From Posidonia oceanica (Eukaryota; Streptophyta; Magnoliopsida; Alismatales; Posidoniaceae): a stretch of DNA of 64,000 nucleotides. The position numbers and the translations under genes are program-made. The DNA lies in contig JAZBRS010000059.1 of NCBI GenBank assembly GCA_037176725.1, positions 14,780,330 through 14,844,329 of the forward strand, written 5' to 3'. The notes below the pieces were generated by a model, which saw only the letters and a list, made by a program, of their open reading frames with translations, ran no database searches and was not told where the DNA came from. Below are positions 34,072-45,769 of this stretch, piece after piece (the stretch's first letter is position 1; the number at the start of each line of letters is the position of its first letter).

Positions 34072-35463
34072 ACCCCATTGCAAATCCTTCTCCCCCATCC
34101 CATCGCTTGCATTCTCACTCTTTGTACATCTCCATACATCTCTTATCTCGTCTCTTGCATCTCTACCCCTATATATCTTCATATATTTCTTCGACCCACC
34201 TCTTGCATTTCTTCTCCACTAAACATCCTCATACATTTCGTCCTTTCCAAACATTATCCCTTTCGAAATCACCATCGTCATCCTCATAAATCATGCATTG
34301 CATTTCGCCCAGTGATGAAGACCGGAAGTGCTTGCCTGCTCTGGAAGGAGTCCACCTTGCCTCACCCGACACTACTCGGATGTCCTAGCTAGTGAGTGAA
34401 CCACCATCCAATCAGGATAGGCGAAATGCCCAAACTCATAGGACATACACCTCTAGAGGGAGGAAAAATGCTAGGGTGTGAGCTAAAAAAGAGTAAATGT
34501 CTAAGCTTGGGCACAAATGAAAAAGAACAGAAGGCGAAGACAGAAGTTGGCCCTAGAGATAGGGGTGTGCGGTCCAACCTTGCCCCTCCAGATCACCTTG
34601 GAGAGGACCCAAAGCCTACATCTGTGAATCTATGCACCCCTTTTTACTTCCAAAATAGGGATAATGGAAGCCTGTGAAAAAAAGAGAAAAGGAAAAAGAA
34701 GAAGAAACAAAAAAGAAAAGAAAAGAAGAAAGCAAGCAAAAGAAAAAAAAAGAAGAAGAAAAGAAAGAAGTTGGACAAAAGTCAGCCTCAGAAATACAGG
34801 CAATGTTATCCTCCCATACCTTAGAAAGGAACCAAGGGTGTAAGCCTGAACAATCTACAACTCCCACACCTCAAAACTAGGCACCCATCGCCTCCAAGCC
34901 AGGGATAGGGAAAGCCTGCACACCCATGTGGGAGAAAACAAAAGAAAAAAGAGAGAGAGAGAAAGTAGGTGTAGGTCTTGAAGAGTTTGGCAGGTAGCCT
35001 GTCCTTGCTACACCACCACCCAAATACCGCCAACACCCCTTCCAGAGTGTCACCAACAAGTTAGGAGTCCAAGTAGAGTCCAGTGAGTCAGGGACCACTC
35101 TCTTCCTCTACAGCAGGCACCAAAGCACTCCATACGCTGAGGGCAAAGCATACCAATCATAAATAAAGCATATCAACCCACATCATGCATATCTGCATCA
35201 CCAATCATTCCTTCTCCCTCTCAATCATTCCGCTTTACAAAAACTTGCCTCAGCTCTGAGACAGTACTCTTACCAAGCACGCGCTGACGCCGTTCGAGCT
35301 GCGCTGGTCCAGAACTCCTGCCAGTCCCCGTCTCCATGTCAACAGAATCCCCTCTGCTTATATGTGCTTAACTGCTATATTCTGATGTTAACTGCTGAAT
35401 ATATTCAACTGCTTTACCAGCTTCAGAATTTGCTTTCAATCAACGATTATATGCCTATGTGAT
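34072..35463 (+). other. Tat A spacer with purine-rich tracts
   Basis: Non-coding after integrase. Two loosely similar blocks (about 34600-34770 and 34870-34970) each have 'CCTGTGAAAA/CCTGCACACC'-type text followed by long AAG/AAAAG-rich tracts. Frames over them are Lys/Glu-rich artefacts. No recognised function. Confidence 0.6.
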
Positions 35464-36743
35464 TTGACCATCTACAGCCTTGATAACAGGTACCCTGAAG
35501 ATTCTGCAGCAGCTGTCTGCCTTCATTCTGTGGCCTGCGCCATGGGCTTCTCCACTCTCAAGACCCCAGTACACTGCTCTGAGACCCTGCGGGGTTGGGT
35601 TGGCATGCTCACCCAAGATGACTGTGAAAAGCTGCGCCTGTGGGGCATACCGACCAAACTTCTGAAGATAGCTGATGTCGAAGTAAGCCGACATCTCCTA
35701 TGCGCTACTGCAAGGTTCTGGAAGCCGGCGCATCATGTCTTCCGCTTCGGAAGAACAGAACTGACACCCACGCTGGAGGAGGTGTACCGGATCTATGGCT
35801 TCTCCCGGCTAATGGGACCACCCATCTTCATGAGGCGTGACAGGTACATAGCGGTCCTGAGCAAACTATCTGGGCTCTCTACTGATCGGTGCCAGCAAGA
35901 TTGATCTGCACCAGCGGCCTTACGCCCATGCTACGCCTAGCATACTTCAATGAGATTGTGGACAAGCATGCTGAGCTCGGAGACAAGCTATGGCTCCGGG
36001 GATTTGTCACTTGATTTCTAGGTGAGCTGATATTCACACACGGCCGGATGACAGTTACGATAGAAATTGCTGAAATCGCACTTGCTGTGGTGACTCGGTA
36101 GATAGACCTGACACCAGTTGTCCTAGCTGAAACCTACCGCGGACTGGATCGCATCTCTCACCGCTGCCGCCACTTCCACGGCTGCGGAGTGCTAGTACAA
36201 ATCTGGCTAGCTGCACATTTAGAACTGGACATACTGCACCCTTGGGGCAATGCTATTGAAACATACTGCATTAGCGGCCATGCCAAGACAATCAAGAGTG
36301 TCCCGGAGGAGTATAAGAAGCTATCAGAGCTGACTGACGATACCATAGCATGGCGCATCATCCCATCCGCGGCCGAGCCATTCACTGTCTTCTTTGGCAC
36401 CCGCGACGCGCGACTTGTTGTGCTGCCAGGATTCACCGAGGGTGTGGAGTATCACCCCATCCGGGTCATGCGGCAGTTCGGCCTCCAGCAGAGCACCTTC
36501 ATCGACAGCGCAGCCCCCAGGCTCCTCCATGCATATCCATTCGGCTCGACATCTGCTACAACTGAGCTAGCTGACTTGATGCAGCACGGGATGCGGTCTA
36601 CTGACATAGCATCCACACAAGGCTCGGGATGCACTCCTGAATACCTGATGGAGGTGCAGGCGCTCTGGCCTATCAGTGAGATACCTCCTGCCGCTCCCCT
36701 GTTCCCCGACTCCAGAAAGTCAAAGAAAGCCCGAATCAACTAG
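35464..36743 (+). pseudogene. Extra Tat A ORF: plant mobile domain / DUF7745-like
   Basis: Sense-strand ORF between integrase and the 3' repeats. The open piece 35464-35904 contains LLCATARFWKPAHHVFRFGR and LTPTLEEVYRIYGF, the 'fill-in' pattern of plant mobile domain and DUF7745 proteins. After one frameshift the match goes on: WLRGFVT, FLGELIFTHGRM, VLAETYRGLDRI and GCGVLVQIWLAAHLELDIL, then VVLPGFTEGVEYHPIRVMRQ in the open piece 36189-36743, which ends near SRKSKKARIN. Stops at about 36015 and 36103 break it. About 420 residues in all. Plant mobile domains are known in plant transposons and in the MAIN/MAIL proteins; its role in retrotransposons is unknown. Family call is from pattern memory and needs a profile search. 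Confidence 0.65.
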
Positions 36744-37232
36744 GGCACATGTATAGCTGTTTGCTTGTTTAGTTTTTATGCTGTATCTTTTGGTCTGCCA
36801 CAGGCATGTAATCAAAGCTCTATCAATACAAAGGCGTTCTGTGCCACTTGTTTGTGTTTCAAGTCTGCTCCAATGCATGCATGTTCGCGCCAATCATATT
36901 GTAAGGCCCTTGGCCAGACTCGCTGCCAAACGCCGCAGGAAAGTCCTCCTCAATCAATCCAAGTGCTGACCCGCGCCGTCAAAACAAGCAAGGCCGCCGA
37001 GCGCCATCACCTGGATCTTCTCCCAGGGGCTGGTACCCCAAACTACTCGTTTGACAAACACGTCAGTTTTGTCTCTACCTTTCGTTTTCGATGCCAAGGA
37101 CGCGCTGGCCAATCCCTGGTATCATCCAGATACTAGGGCATCTTTTTTGACCGCACCTTGGTATCATTCCCCCCATCTTTCCCTCATGATATTCCTAGAT
37201 ATCACGGGATGATCTGCTCTTGCAAAATCTTT
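36744..37232 (+). other. Tat A sequence between extra ORF and repeat arrays
   Basis: Mixed-composition sequence with no recognisable coding match or repeat; probably 3' untranslated sequence of the element. Confidence 0.5.
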
Positions 37233-37465
37233 ACTTGCCGGCCGATAAGTCCGATATCTTATCACCCATTCATTTGCCGGTCGATAAGTTCGATATCTTA
37301 TCACCCATTCATTTGCCGACCGATAAGTTCGATATATTATCACCCATTCATTTGCCGGCCGATAAGTTCGATATCTTATCATCCATTCATTTGCCGGCCA
37401 ATAAGTCCGATATCTTATCATCAAATTCATCTTCCGGTCGATAAGTACGATATCTTATCAATCAA
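37233..37465. repeat. 39-bp tandem repeat with internal inverted repeat (Tat A 3' region)
   Basis: About five and a half units of 39 bp, each containing GATAAGTTCGATATCTTATC, whose GATAAG and CTTATC arms are inverted copies. Because 39 is divisible by three, the frame 37220-37444 encodes a 13-residue repeat (around PADKFDILSPIHL), which I regard as accidental. A stray single copy of the hairpin word lies at 38229-38251, past the next array. Confidence 0.9.
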
Positions 37466-37479
37466 TCAATCTATCACCC

Positions 37480-38260
37480 CTTTCGACTGATGATCCGAAA
37501 CTCATCACTCTTTCAACTGATGATCCGAAACTCATTACTCTTTTGGCTGATGATCCAAAACTCATCACTCTTTCGGCTGATATCCAGTAACTATCACTCA
37601 CAACTGCACCCCTTCCGGTTTGATGAACCATAAAACATCGCTTTCCGATTTGATGACCCGTAAAACATCACTCTTCGGTTGATAATCCGAAACTCATCAC
37701 TCTTTGGCTGATATTCGAAACTATCACCTGCAGTTGTATTTTCCGGCTGATATCTAGTAACTATCACTCGCAAACGCCCCTTTCCGGTTTGATGATCCGT
37801 AAAACATCGCTTTCTGGTTTGATGATCCGTAAAACATCACTTTCCAGTTTGATGACCCATAAAACATCAGTCTTGGGCTGATGATCCGAAACTCATCACT
37901 CTTCGGCTGATATCTGAAACTATCACGGACATTTGCGTTTTCCGGCTGATATCCAGTAACCATCACTCACGATTGCACTTGCCGGTTTGATGATCCGTAA
38001 AACATCGCTTTCCAGTTTGATGATCCGTAAAACATCACTTTCCGATTTGATGATCCGTAAAACGTCACTCTTCGGCTGATGATCCGAAACTCATCATTCT
38101 TTCGGTTGGTATCCGAAACTATCTTGCGCAATTGTGTTTTCCGACTGATATCCAGTAACTATCACCCTTCCGATTTGATGAACCGTAAAACATCACTTCT
38201 CGGCTGATGATCCGAAACTCATCACCTCTGGCTGATAAGTCTGATATCTTATCACCTCCT
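37480..38260. repeat. About 31-bp tandem hairpin units, three variants interspersed (Tat A 3' region)
   Basis: About 25 units of 29 to 33 bp in three main versions: one with TGATGATCCGAAACTCATCA, one with TGATGATCCGTAAAACATCA, one with GCTGATATCCAGTAACTATCA. Each has TGAT at one arm and ATCA at the other with a CCGNAA or CCAGTAA centre, so each can fold into a short hairpin. Versions alternate in a partly ordered way. Tandem arrays in the hypervariable 3' region just before the 3' LTR are known for Tat/Ogre elements. Confidence 0.88.
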
Positions 38261-38785
38261 TCGCGCAACTTTGTTCTAGGAGGACAAAGTCCCGCATGTC
38301 TCCGCGGTAGGAGAAGGTGCCCCTCTCCTCTCATGCCTCTTTTGTTCTTGTTTGCCCCCTCCTGCGCAGCCCTAGCCGCCTTGCTTGCTCCCTCAGGTAG
38401 GGACAGGCCTCCTCTTTCCTCCCCTTCTCTAGGCTGGCAGACCTGATTGCCTGGCCGACAAGCCCGTCAGACTTGTCCGGTGCTACCTGTTGCGCAAGTT
38501 TGGACTAGCAGCCAGATTTTCGCATTGCATCGCAGTTTTTAGCATCCTTCTGCATCAACCCAGCATTTCTTTAGTTCTGGCATCGCATGCTAGATAATCG
38601 TATTAGTATACATTGCATTCCATCAGCATTTGCATCCGCATCCGCGTTCTCGCATTTCGGCATTGGGTCATGATTTTCGGTGCATCCACTGAATAAGTGA
38701 CTCACGCCAATAGCATCTGGCTCTCTCTGGTCAGATGGGGTGTCTTCTCAACCCTGATCAGCGGCCTCGATCCCCTTGACCTCGC
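38261..38785 (+). other. Tat A 3' region between repeats and polypurine tract
   Basis: Mixed sequence including repeated 'GCATC(C/A)GCAT' words around 38590-38660. No gene seen. Confidence 0.5.
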
Positions 38786-38787
38786 TC

Positions 38788-38800
38788 AGGGAGGGACATC
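38788..38800 (+). promoter_or_regulatory. Tat A polypurine tract
   Basis: AGGGAGGGACATC directly precedes the 3' LTR start TGTAGACACCCC; purine-rich sequence at this place primes plus-strand DNA synthesis in LTR elements. The last bases are not all purine, as is common. Confidence 0.7.
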
Positions 38801-41800
38801 TGTAGACACCCCATTCTGACAAGCTGAATTAGTGGATCTCTCTCTGGTGGCTTCAAAACCCTAAATCCTTTTTTCAAACCCTTCAAAACAAACTTCAAAA
38901 AACAAACCCTAAAAACAAACAAATCAAACCCAAAACAACATCCTTTTACAATCAAGAAAACTACACAAAAACCCTAGAAAAATCCATCCAAAAACCCTAG
39001 GAAAAGCCACTTCAAAACCCTAGAAAGTCCTAAGTCCAATCCCTCAGAAACCTAAACCCATTTCTAACCTAAAGCCTAAACCCTAAACCCTAAAACCCAC
39101 TCATCAAAAACCTTAAAAACCTACACCTCAAACACAACCAAAAACCCTCACAAAAACCTAGAAAATCCCATTCAGAATCTAAGAAAACAAATTAAAAAAT
39201 CAAAGAAAACAATTCAAAAAACTTAGAAAACAATTCAAGAAAAACAATTAAAAAACTTTAAGAAAACAATTAAAGAAAACAAATTAAAAATCTAAGACAA
39301 CTTCTAAAAAACTTAGAAAGCAAATACAAAAGGAAAAAACCTAAGAAACAATTCAAAGCCCAATTAAAAACATTTAAAAAGAAAATATAAAGAAAAAAAC
39401 AACAATTCAAAACTCTTTAAGGAAAATTAACAATTAACAAACTAAAAAGAAACAAACAAAAACAAAAACAAAACAATTCTAAACCCCTAAAAAAGGAAAA
39501 ACAATCTAAAAAAAAAGCCAATTAAAACAATTCAAAATCCCAATTCAAAACTTAAAAAAGGAAAACAAACAATTAAAAGAACAAAACCTTAAAGGATAAT
39601 TAAAAATAGTTAAAAACCTTAAAACCCTAATCAATTAAAAACTTAAAAGAAAAATGGTTAAAACAATTAAGAATAACTTAAGAACAATTAATAAACTTAA
39701 AATCAAAATTAACAAACTTAAAAGCCAATTAAAAAACAAAAGGAAAGAAAACTTAAAAATAATTAATAATTAAAATCAAATTAACATACTTAAAAACAAT
39801 TAGCAAACTTAAAAGAACAATTAAAAGGAAAACTTAAAAAATAATTACTTAAATTCTAAAACAAACCCAACCTTAAAAAATGAAAACCTAAATTCTCTTT
39901 CTTTTCTCCTTTCTTTTCCTCTTTTTTTTCTCCTTCTTTTCTTCCTCCCATTTTTCCTTTCTTTTCTTTTCCACCTCATCCAGCCCAGCCCACTGCCCAA
40001 CATCCCCTTTCTTTTTTCTTTTTTTCCCTAGTTCGGGCCTAGCCTACCTCCTCCTTCCTTCCCCTCTCTTTTCCTTTTCTTTTTCTTCTTCCTTCTTCTT
40101 TCCTGCGGCCCATGACCACCGCACCAACCTTCCTCCTCCTCCTCAGCTTTTCCCCACAATTCAAACTTTCCCACACCGTCAACTCACCCTCGCCTGCCAC
40201 TCTGCCTCTCACAGCCCCTCACAAGATCGCCCCGGCCCGAGCCAATTTTCTTCTCCAGCGAGCCCCTGTTGTGCCGCTGCGCCTCCGGCTTACTCCAGCT
40301 CTGCCGACCATCACCCGAGCATCACCACAGCTCTCGCAGTCCAACCGCTGCGTCACCGAGCTCCGCCGTCACCTCCAGCAGCCGTCGCCTTCGCTCTGCA
40401 GACCTCCATCTGCGCCACCAGACCGCTTCAACTACTGTCATGCTCCGTTGACCCCTCCGGGACCTCTACCGCACCTCGCCGGACCTCCCCGAGCATCGCC
40501 TGTGCCTCACCGACCTCCACTCGTGCCTACACCAAGCCTTCTTCCCCGACAAGCGGCCGGCACTGTTCCCCCTCCTTATTTTAATCCCATTAGTTAGCTT
40601 TAGGTTTTATTTTTCCTTAGCTTATTAGGTTTTGCATTGCATTGCATTTAGGTCCGTTAGTTTTATTTATTTGCATTCAGGTCGTGCTGTAGTTTAGGTT
40701 TTATTTAATTTCTGTTTTAAACTTTATTACATTGCATTTAATTTCTATTATTTACTTTTATTGCATTTCGATCCTTCTACAGTTCAAAGTATTTTAATGT
40801 CTTTTAATTTAACTCCAGCAATTTATTTTTATTACATTCCAGTCCTTCTGTAGTTCAAAATACTTTAATGTCTTTTAGTTTTAGTCCAGCAATTTATTTT
40901 ATTTACGTTCAAGTCCTGCAGTTGATTAATATCATTTAAATGCCTGTTTTTATCTTATTACATTACTCTTAACTCCTGTTATTTATTTATTTACATATCA
41001 ATCCTCCTTCAGTTGTTAAAAATCATTTAAATCACATGTTTTCTTATTACATTGCAGTTTAGTCCTGTTATTTATTTTATTTGCACTTTAGACCATCTGC
41101 AGTTGATTCAAATAATTTAAATAGCATTTTTACCATACTACATTGCATTTTAGACCATGCCTTTTATTGCATTTGCATATTGGTTCTCAGTTCATTCAAA
41201 TTTCATTTAATCTTTGTTTTAAAACCTTATTGCATTATTAAAAAACCCAGAGACTTATTTTTATTGCATTTAGGTCCTCAGTTCATTCATTCATTTCATT
41301 TAAAGCATGTTTCGAACTATATTGTATTGCAGAAAACCCCTACAACTTTTAAAAAATTGCATTTAGGTCCTATTTAGTTGTAACTTGATTTAAATGTGAT
41401 TTTTTAACATTATTGCATTGTAATAAAGCCCACAGGGTTTTAATATTTGCATTTAGGTCCAATCTGGTTCCAAATTTGATTTAAATGTGGATTTTAAACC
41501 TTATTACATTGCAATAAAGTCCAACAAGTTTCAATTATTGCATTTAGGTCCAGTTTTCTTATAACTGTGATTTAAAAAGTAATTTTAAGCCTTATTACAT
41601 TGTAATAAAGTTATGTAGTTTCTCATTATTGCATTTGGGTCCAGTTTTTCTATAACTGTGATTTAAATGTGATAATAAACTTTATTACATTGCAATAAAG
41701 TCCTGTAGCTTGTGTTTATTGTATTTAGGTCCTTCCCTTGCATTTTTGCATGCATATTTTTCATTTAACATTGCATTCAGTCCTGCATCACTGCATTAGC

Positions 41801-42941
41801 ATTATTGCATACATTTGCACTGTTTTGCATACCCTTAGGGATTATTTACACTTATAACCCTACCTTTTCTGGTCCTTGAGCCTTCTGACTTGAAAGCTGA
41901 ATAACTTTTGATCGGACCGTTGGATTTCCACGATCTAACTGTCCAGGTCTTCCTGGTTGAATGATATTTCATTCTAACCAAAGTTATCTCAGATCAGGCC
42001 TCAGATTCTCAAGATAAGTCCATCTGAACACTGCACAACACTCATTGCTCCTTCATTTGCATTGCATGCATTGTTTTGCATGCCCGCATCTGTTTTTTTC
42101 TTGCGTTTGCATTATTTTGCGTGCCTGCGTTTGTTTTTGCTTGCATTTGCATCGTTTTGCGTGCCCGCTCTTGTTTTCCTTCACCTCTGCATCGTTTTGC
42201 GTGCTTGCTTTCGTTTCTCGCACCGTTTTGCATGTTTGCTGTTGTTTTCCTCCGCATGTTGCTTGCATGTGTATGGTTTTACCGTCGTTTTGTTTTATCG
42301 CCTGCATTTGCATTTAGGGCAGTGATGCTTACTGTCTGGAGTTCTCACGGACCAGGGTACGCCCTGTTCGGAACACTGACAGCATTGCTGAGCACTTAGA
42401 TAGCACGTTTAATTCCTTGCACGCATTTCATCACTTAAAGCACACATCTGAGCATCTATTTAGGCATTCATGGCACTTAGGCATTCAAAGCATGCATTTC
42501 CCTACGTATGCGAGCATAAGCCTAGAAAGACCGATTCTCGGGCATGTCGGGGGTGCTTAACACCTTCCCCGCACGTAACAGGAGTCATTGTCCTTTCTCA
42601 TGGCCCGTAATGACCATATTGCCCTTATCCTAGGCACGAGTCACATAATTTGCATCATTGCATATCATTTCATCTGCATTGCATTGCATTGCACCTTTTG
42701 CTTGGTTTTGCGTGTTTATTCACGTATTTCCCCGATTTTCCTTGTCTTCCGATTTAATAGACACGGTGGCGACTCTGATTTGTCTTATCTTCTCCTTTTC
42801 TTTCCTTTTTTTTTCTTTTTTAAGTGTTTTCGAGTCAAGTCTTCCTTCTCGGATACACCTACTAATAGTGAACCTGATTCCGATCGGTGCACGCGAGCTT
42901 TGGCAGCGTGCATGGACGATCCAGACATCGGGATTACTACA
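38801..42941 (+). repeat. Tat A 3' LTR, 4,141 bp
   Basis: Same plan as the 5' LTR and very similar base by base: in one 60-base stretch near 22141 against 40980 I count two differences. It lacks the stretch matching 20396-21390 of the 5' LTR: the sequences agree to CCCCG at 40234, an 11-base unmatched piece follows, and they agree again from TTTTCTTCT. It also has fewer copies of the GCGTGCCCGC minisatellite. Ends at ATTACTACA. Confidence 0.9.
42060..42250. repeat. LTR minisatellite in Tat A 3' LTR
   Basis: About five units of the same GCGTGCC(C/T)GC-containing repeat as at 23215-23440, one or more units fewer than in the 5' LTR. Confidence 0.75.
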
Positions 42942-43950
42942 TGTCCCAAGGATGACTTCCCATTGCCCCTTACAGAGCAAATGGTCGACGCTACTTCCGA
43001 ATACGAGGTGCTCTCCTTTATGGATGGATATTCTGGTTATAACCAAATATTAATGGCCCAAGAAGACAAGCTACACACCTCCTTCAGGACACTAAAGGGG
43101 ATATATTGCTACAACGTCATGACACGCATCTTCAATGATCTCTTGCACAACAAGGTGGAATGCTACATAGATGATCTAGTGGTAAAGACAAAGCACAAGA
43201 GTGATCATCTGCATGACCTGGACATAGTCTTTAAGAGGTTGAGAAAGTACAACTTAAAGATGAACCCCCTTAAATGTGCATTCGAGGTATCTAGTGGTAA
43301 GTTCTTAGGGTTCATAGTGCGACATCGAGGCATCGAGATTTACCCAATGAAGATCAAGACCATTCAAGATATGCCAGCATCGACCATTTTGAAGCAATTG
43401 AGGTCTCTCAAAGGGAAGTTAGCCTATATTTGTCGCTTCATAGTTAACCTTTCTGGAAAGTGTGAACCTTTCGCTCGCCTTACAAAGAAAGGATTCCCTT
43501 TTAAGTGGGATGAACGATGCCAGAATGCATTCGAGCAATTCAAGAGGCACCTCCTCAAGCTGTTGAAACTAGGAGCTTGCCAGGATGACTGCTCATAATG
43601 TACACCACTGCATTAGACAACTCCTTGGGTGCCTAGCTGGCACAACTTAACGATGAAGAGAAAGAGCAAGCCTTGTACTATCTCAGTCGTCGGTTGGTAG
43701 GTGTTGAGTTCAACTACTCCCCAATTAAGAAGATGTGTTTGGCACTAGTATTTGCAATGAGCAAGCTATGCCTACACATGCTCACTCACTTAGTACAACT
43801 CGTATCAATGGTCGACGCTCTTAAGTACTTCATGAGCAGACTAACACTTTCAGGAAGAATTGGCAAGTAGACACTTTCGCTAATAAAGTTTGACATCACG
43901 TACATACCTCAAAAGGCAATCAAGGGCCAGGGACTAGTAGACTTCCTAAC
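42942..43950 (+). pseudogene. Tat B pol: rest of reverse transcriptase and first RNase H
   Basis: Directly after the Tat A 3' LTR the frame reads CPKDDFPLPLTEQMVDAT, continuing the RT motif left at 18952. FMDGYSGYNQILMA and the catalytic YIDDLVVK near 43170 follow, then LKMNPLKCAFEVSSGKFLG and GKLAYICRFIVNLSGKCEPF. Between YCYNVM and TRIFNDLLH about 15 residues of the PFGLKNAGATYQRA motif are missing, a deletion in the RT palm. The frame ends at 43598; 43673-43870 has RNase H-like YLSRRLVGVEFNYSPIKKMC. The apparent ATG at 42588 lies in the LTR and is not this gene's start. Confidence 0.88.
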
Positions 43951-44640
43951 GGCACACCCCGTACCATCCGACTATCCCCTAATAACTGCACTATCAAATG
44001 AGACAATCTTCACCATCGTAGAAGCACATCTGTTGACATGGGAGCTATACTTCGATGGGGCTTGCCGCATCGAACAGAGCGACGAGGGGCCCACCATAAG
44101 AACTAAGGTTGGCATCGTCTTCATAAGATCGGATGGATATATCCTACACTACTCATATGCCTTGCTTGAAGAAAAAACAAATAACTAACCAGAATATGAA
44201 GTGTTGATCATCGGATTAGAGATGGCGTTGGAGATGGATATATACCATCTTCGAGCTTACGACTACTCACAACTAGTCATCAAGCAAATTAATGGCATAT
44301 ACGCCATAAGGAAAGAGGAACTCCTCCTCTACCATGAAAGAGCCATATTACTAATGAATTTATTTCATGGCATATAGGCTGACCATGTGCCCTGGCTCTA
44401 CCCCTAGAAGGCGAGATGGAGGTATTGATAAAAGACCACCGTCTTCTTACAAAGATAACAAATGAGGAAGATTGCTTGGCGAATCAATCAACAAACCAAC
44501 CACTTCCCAAGGACGATTGGAGGAAGATGTTCGTCAGTTTCTTCGAGAAAGGGGCACTACCAGAAATGCAAGAAACAAAAATAGAGCTGAAAAGGTGAGC
44601 CCCCTCCTTCGCCTTTAAGGATGGTGTCTTGTATCGGATC
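43951..44640 (+). pseudogene. Tat B second RNase H and tether region
   Basis: ELYFDGACRIEQSDEG near 44045 and PEYEVLIIGLEMALEMDIYH near 44200 resemble the archaeal-type second RNase H of Tat elements (Asp in YFDGA, Glu in PEYEV). Frame is broken by stops near 44190 and 44378. The part at 44416-44598 reads as the tether before integrase (DDWRKMFVSFFEKGALPE). Confidence 0.65.
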
Positions 44641-45750
44641 CTACCCGGAAACGACGGTATGTCTGATGCCTTTCACTGTTAGAGGCCGATAAGGTTATGC
44701 ACGAGGTATACTCTAGAGATGCGGGTGTGCATCAAGCAGGTCTAAAGATGAAGGTACAGATGTACCTCCTAGGCTACTATTGGCCAACAATGATGAAAGA
44801 TTGTCTAGACTATGCAAGGAGGTGCAAGAAATGTCAAATGCATGGCAATATACCCCATGCACCTCCCAACAACTTCCACCTAACATTACCGTCATGGTTG
44901 TTTGCAGAATGGGGAACCGATGTGGTTGGCCCGATTTTCCCGCCATCCAGGGGTTGTCATCACATTTTGGCCGTCACTGACTACTTCTCACGTTGGGTAG
45001 AGATCATGCCATTGAAGACGGTAACAGCCGTAGCCACCTTGATGTTCATCACCAACAACATAGTGTGTCGATTTGGGATCCCATATAGAATCCAATGTTA
45101 TATTGACATTAACTTAAAAAACAATAAGGTCTACAAGTTCACCGAAAGTACAAAATAAAGTGGCAATACTCCACTGTATACAATGCGACGTCGAATGGCT
45201 TAGCAGAGGCCTTCAACAAGACATTGTGCACATTGCTGACCAAGATACTTGAGAAAGAGAAAAAGTACTAGTGTGATCAATTGTATGAGGCTCTCTGGGC
45301 GTACCGAATGGCATACAAAACACCAACAGGATCCACGCCATACTCTCTTGTCTATGGTGTCGAGGTGGTCCTACCATTGGAGGTGGAAATCCCTTCGCTC
45401 AGAATAGCCTTGGCGCATGGGCTAACAGATGACACTAACGTCAAAGCCCGCCTAGAGGAATTGATGGAAGTCGACGACAAGAGGCTTCAAGCATTAGAAA
45501 GCTTGGAGTTATATCGACTCCGTATGTAGTAAGGCATTTGACAAGAGGGTTTGGCCTCAAACCTTCAAGAAGGGCAACCTTGTATGGGTAATGACCAAGA
45601 GCTACATGTCCCAAGGGAAGGGGAACAAGTTCGATCGGAAGTGGGAAGGACCTTACATGGTGGAATGCGTACTTGCTCTCACAGTCGGAAGGACTTCGAC
45701 CATTATCACCCATTAATGGTAAGTTCCTTAAGCCTTACTATGTGTAACAA
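44641..45750 (+). pseudogene. Tat B integrase
   Basis: Zinc-binding part: AGVHQAGLKMKVQ, then DYARRCKKCQMHG with both Cys present. Core: Asp in EWGTDVVGPI is present; the second catalytic region, normally DNG, is replaced by YIDINLKNNKVYK; the third (Glu) survives in NGLAEAFNKT at about 45195 in another frame. Then EALWAYRMAYKTPT, TPYSLVYGVEVVLPLE and ALAHGLTDDTN are well kept (45281-45529), and KWEGPYMVECV near 45645 marks the C-terminal part. Two frameshifts and at least three stops make it inactive. Confidence 0.85.
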
Positions 45751-45769
45751 AAAAAAGGGAAAAAAAATA

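Larger units (their letters stand above)
18953..42941 (+). mobile_element. Tat A: 24-kb Ty3/gypsy element of the Tat/Ogre type, complete-ended
   Basis: Both LTRs start TGTAGACA and end ATTACT(A)(C/T)A; flanks are TGTAC (18948-18952) and TGTCC (42942-42946), a 5-bp target duplication with one change. Order: 5' LTR, primer-binding site (24135), leader, gag, protease, RT, RNase H, second RNase H, integrase, extra ORF, tandem-repeat region, polypurine tract, 3' LTR. Great length, multi-kilobase LTRs, a second RNase H and tandem repeats before the 3' LTR are all features of the Tat lineage, Ogre in particular. In-frame stops and frameshifts occur in every gene, so it is no longer autonomous. It sits in the RT of Tat B. 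Confidence 0.92.

Noticed and set aside
37220..37490. Protein with 13-residue repeats
   Set aside because: The 39-bp DNA repeat has a length divisible by three, so open frames appear by chance on both strands; no start or function supports a gene.
37233..38260. CRISPR-like array
   Set aside because: Units are directly adjacent without unique spacers, in a plant retrotransposon; they are plain tandem repeats.
42588..43598. A 336-codon protein starting in the Tat A LTR
   Set aside because: It is a chance fusion of LTR sequence with the interrupted Tat B reverse transcriptase; the first 115 codons are LTR.
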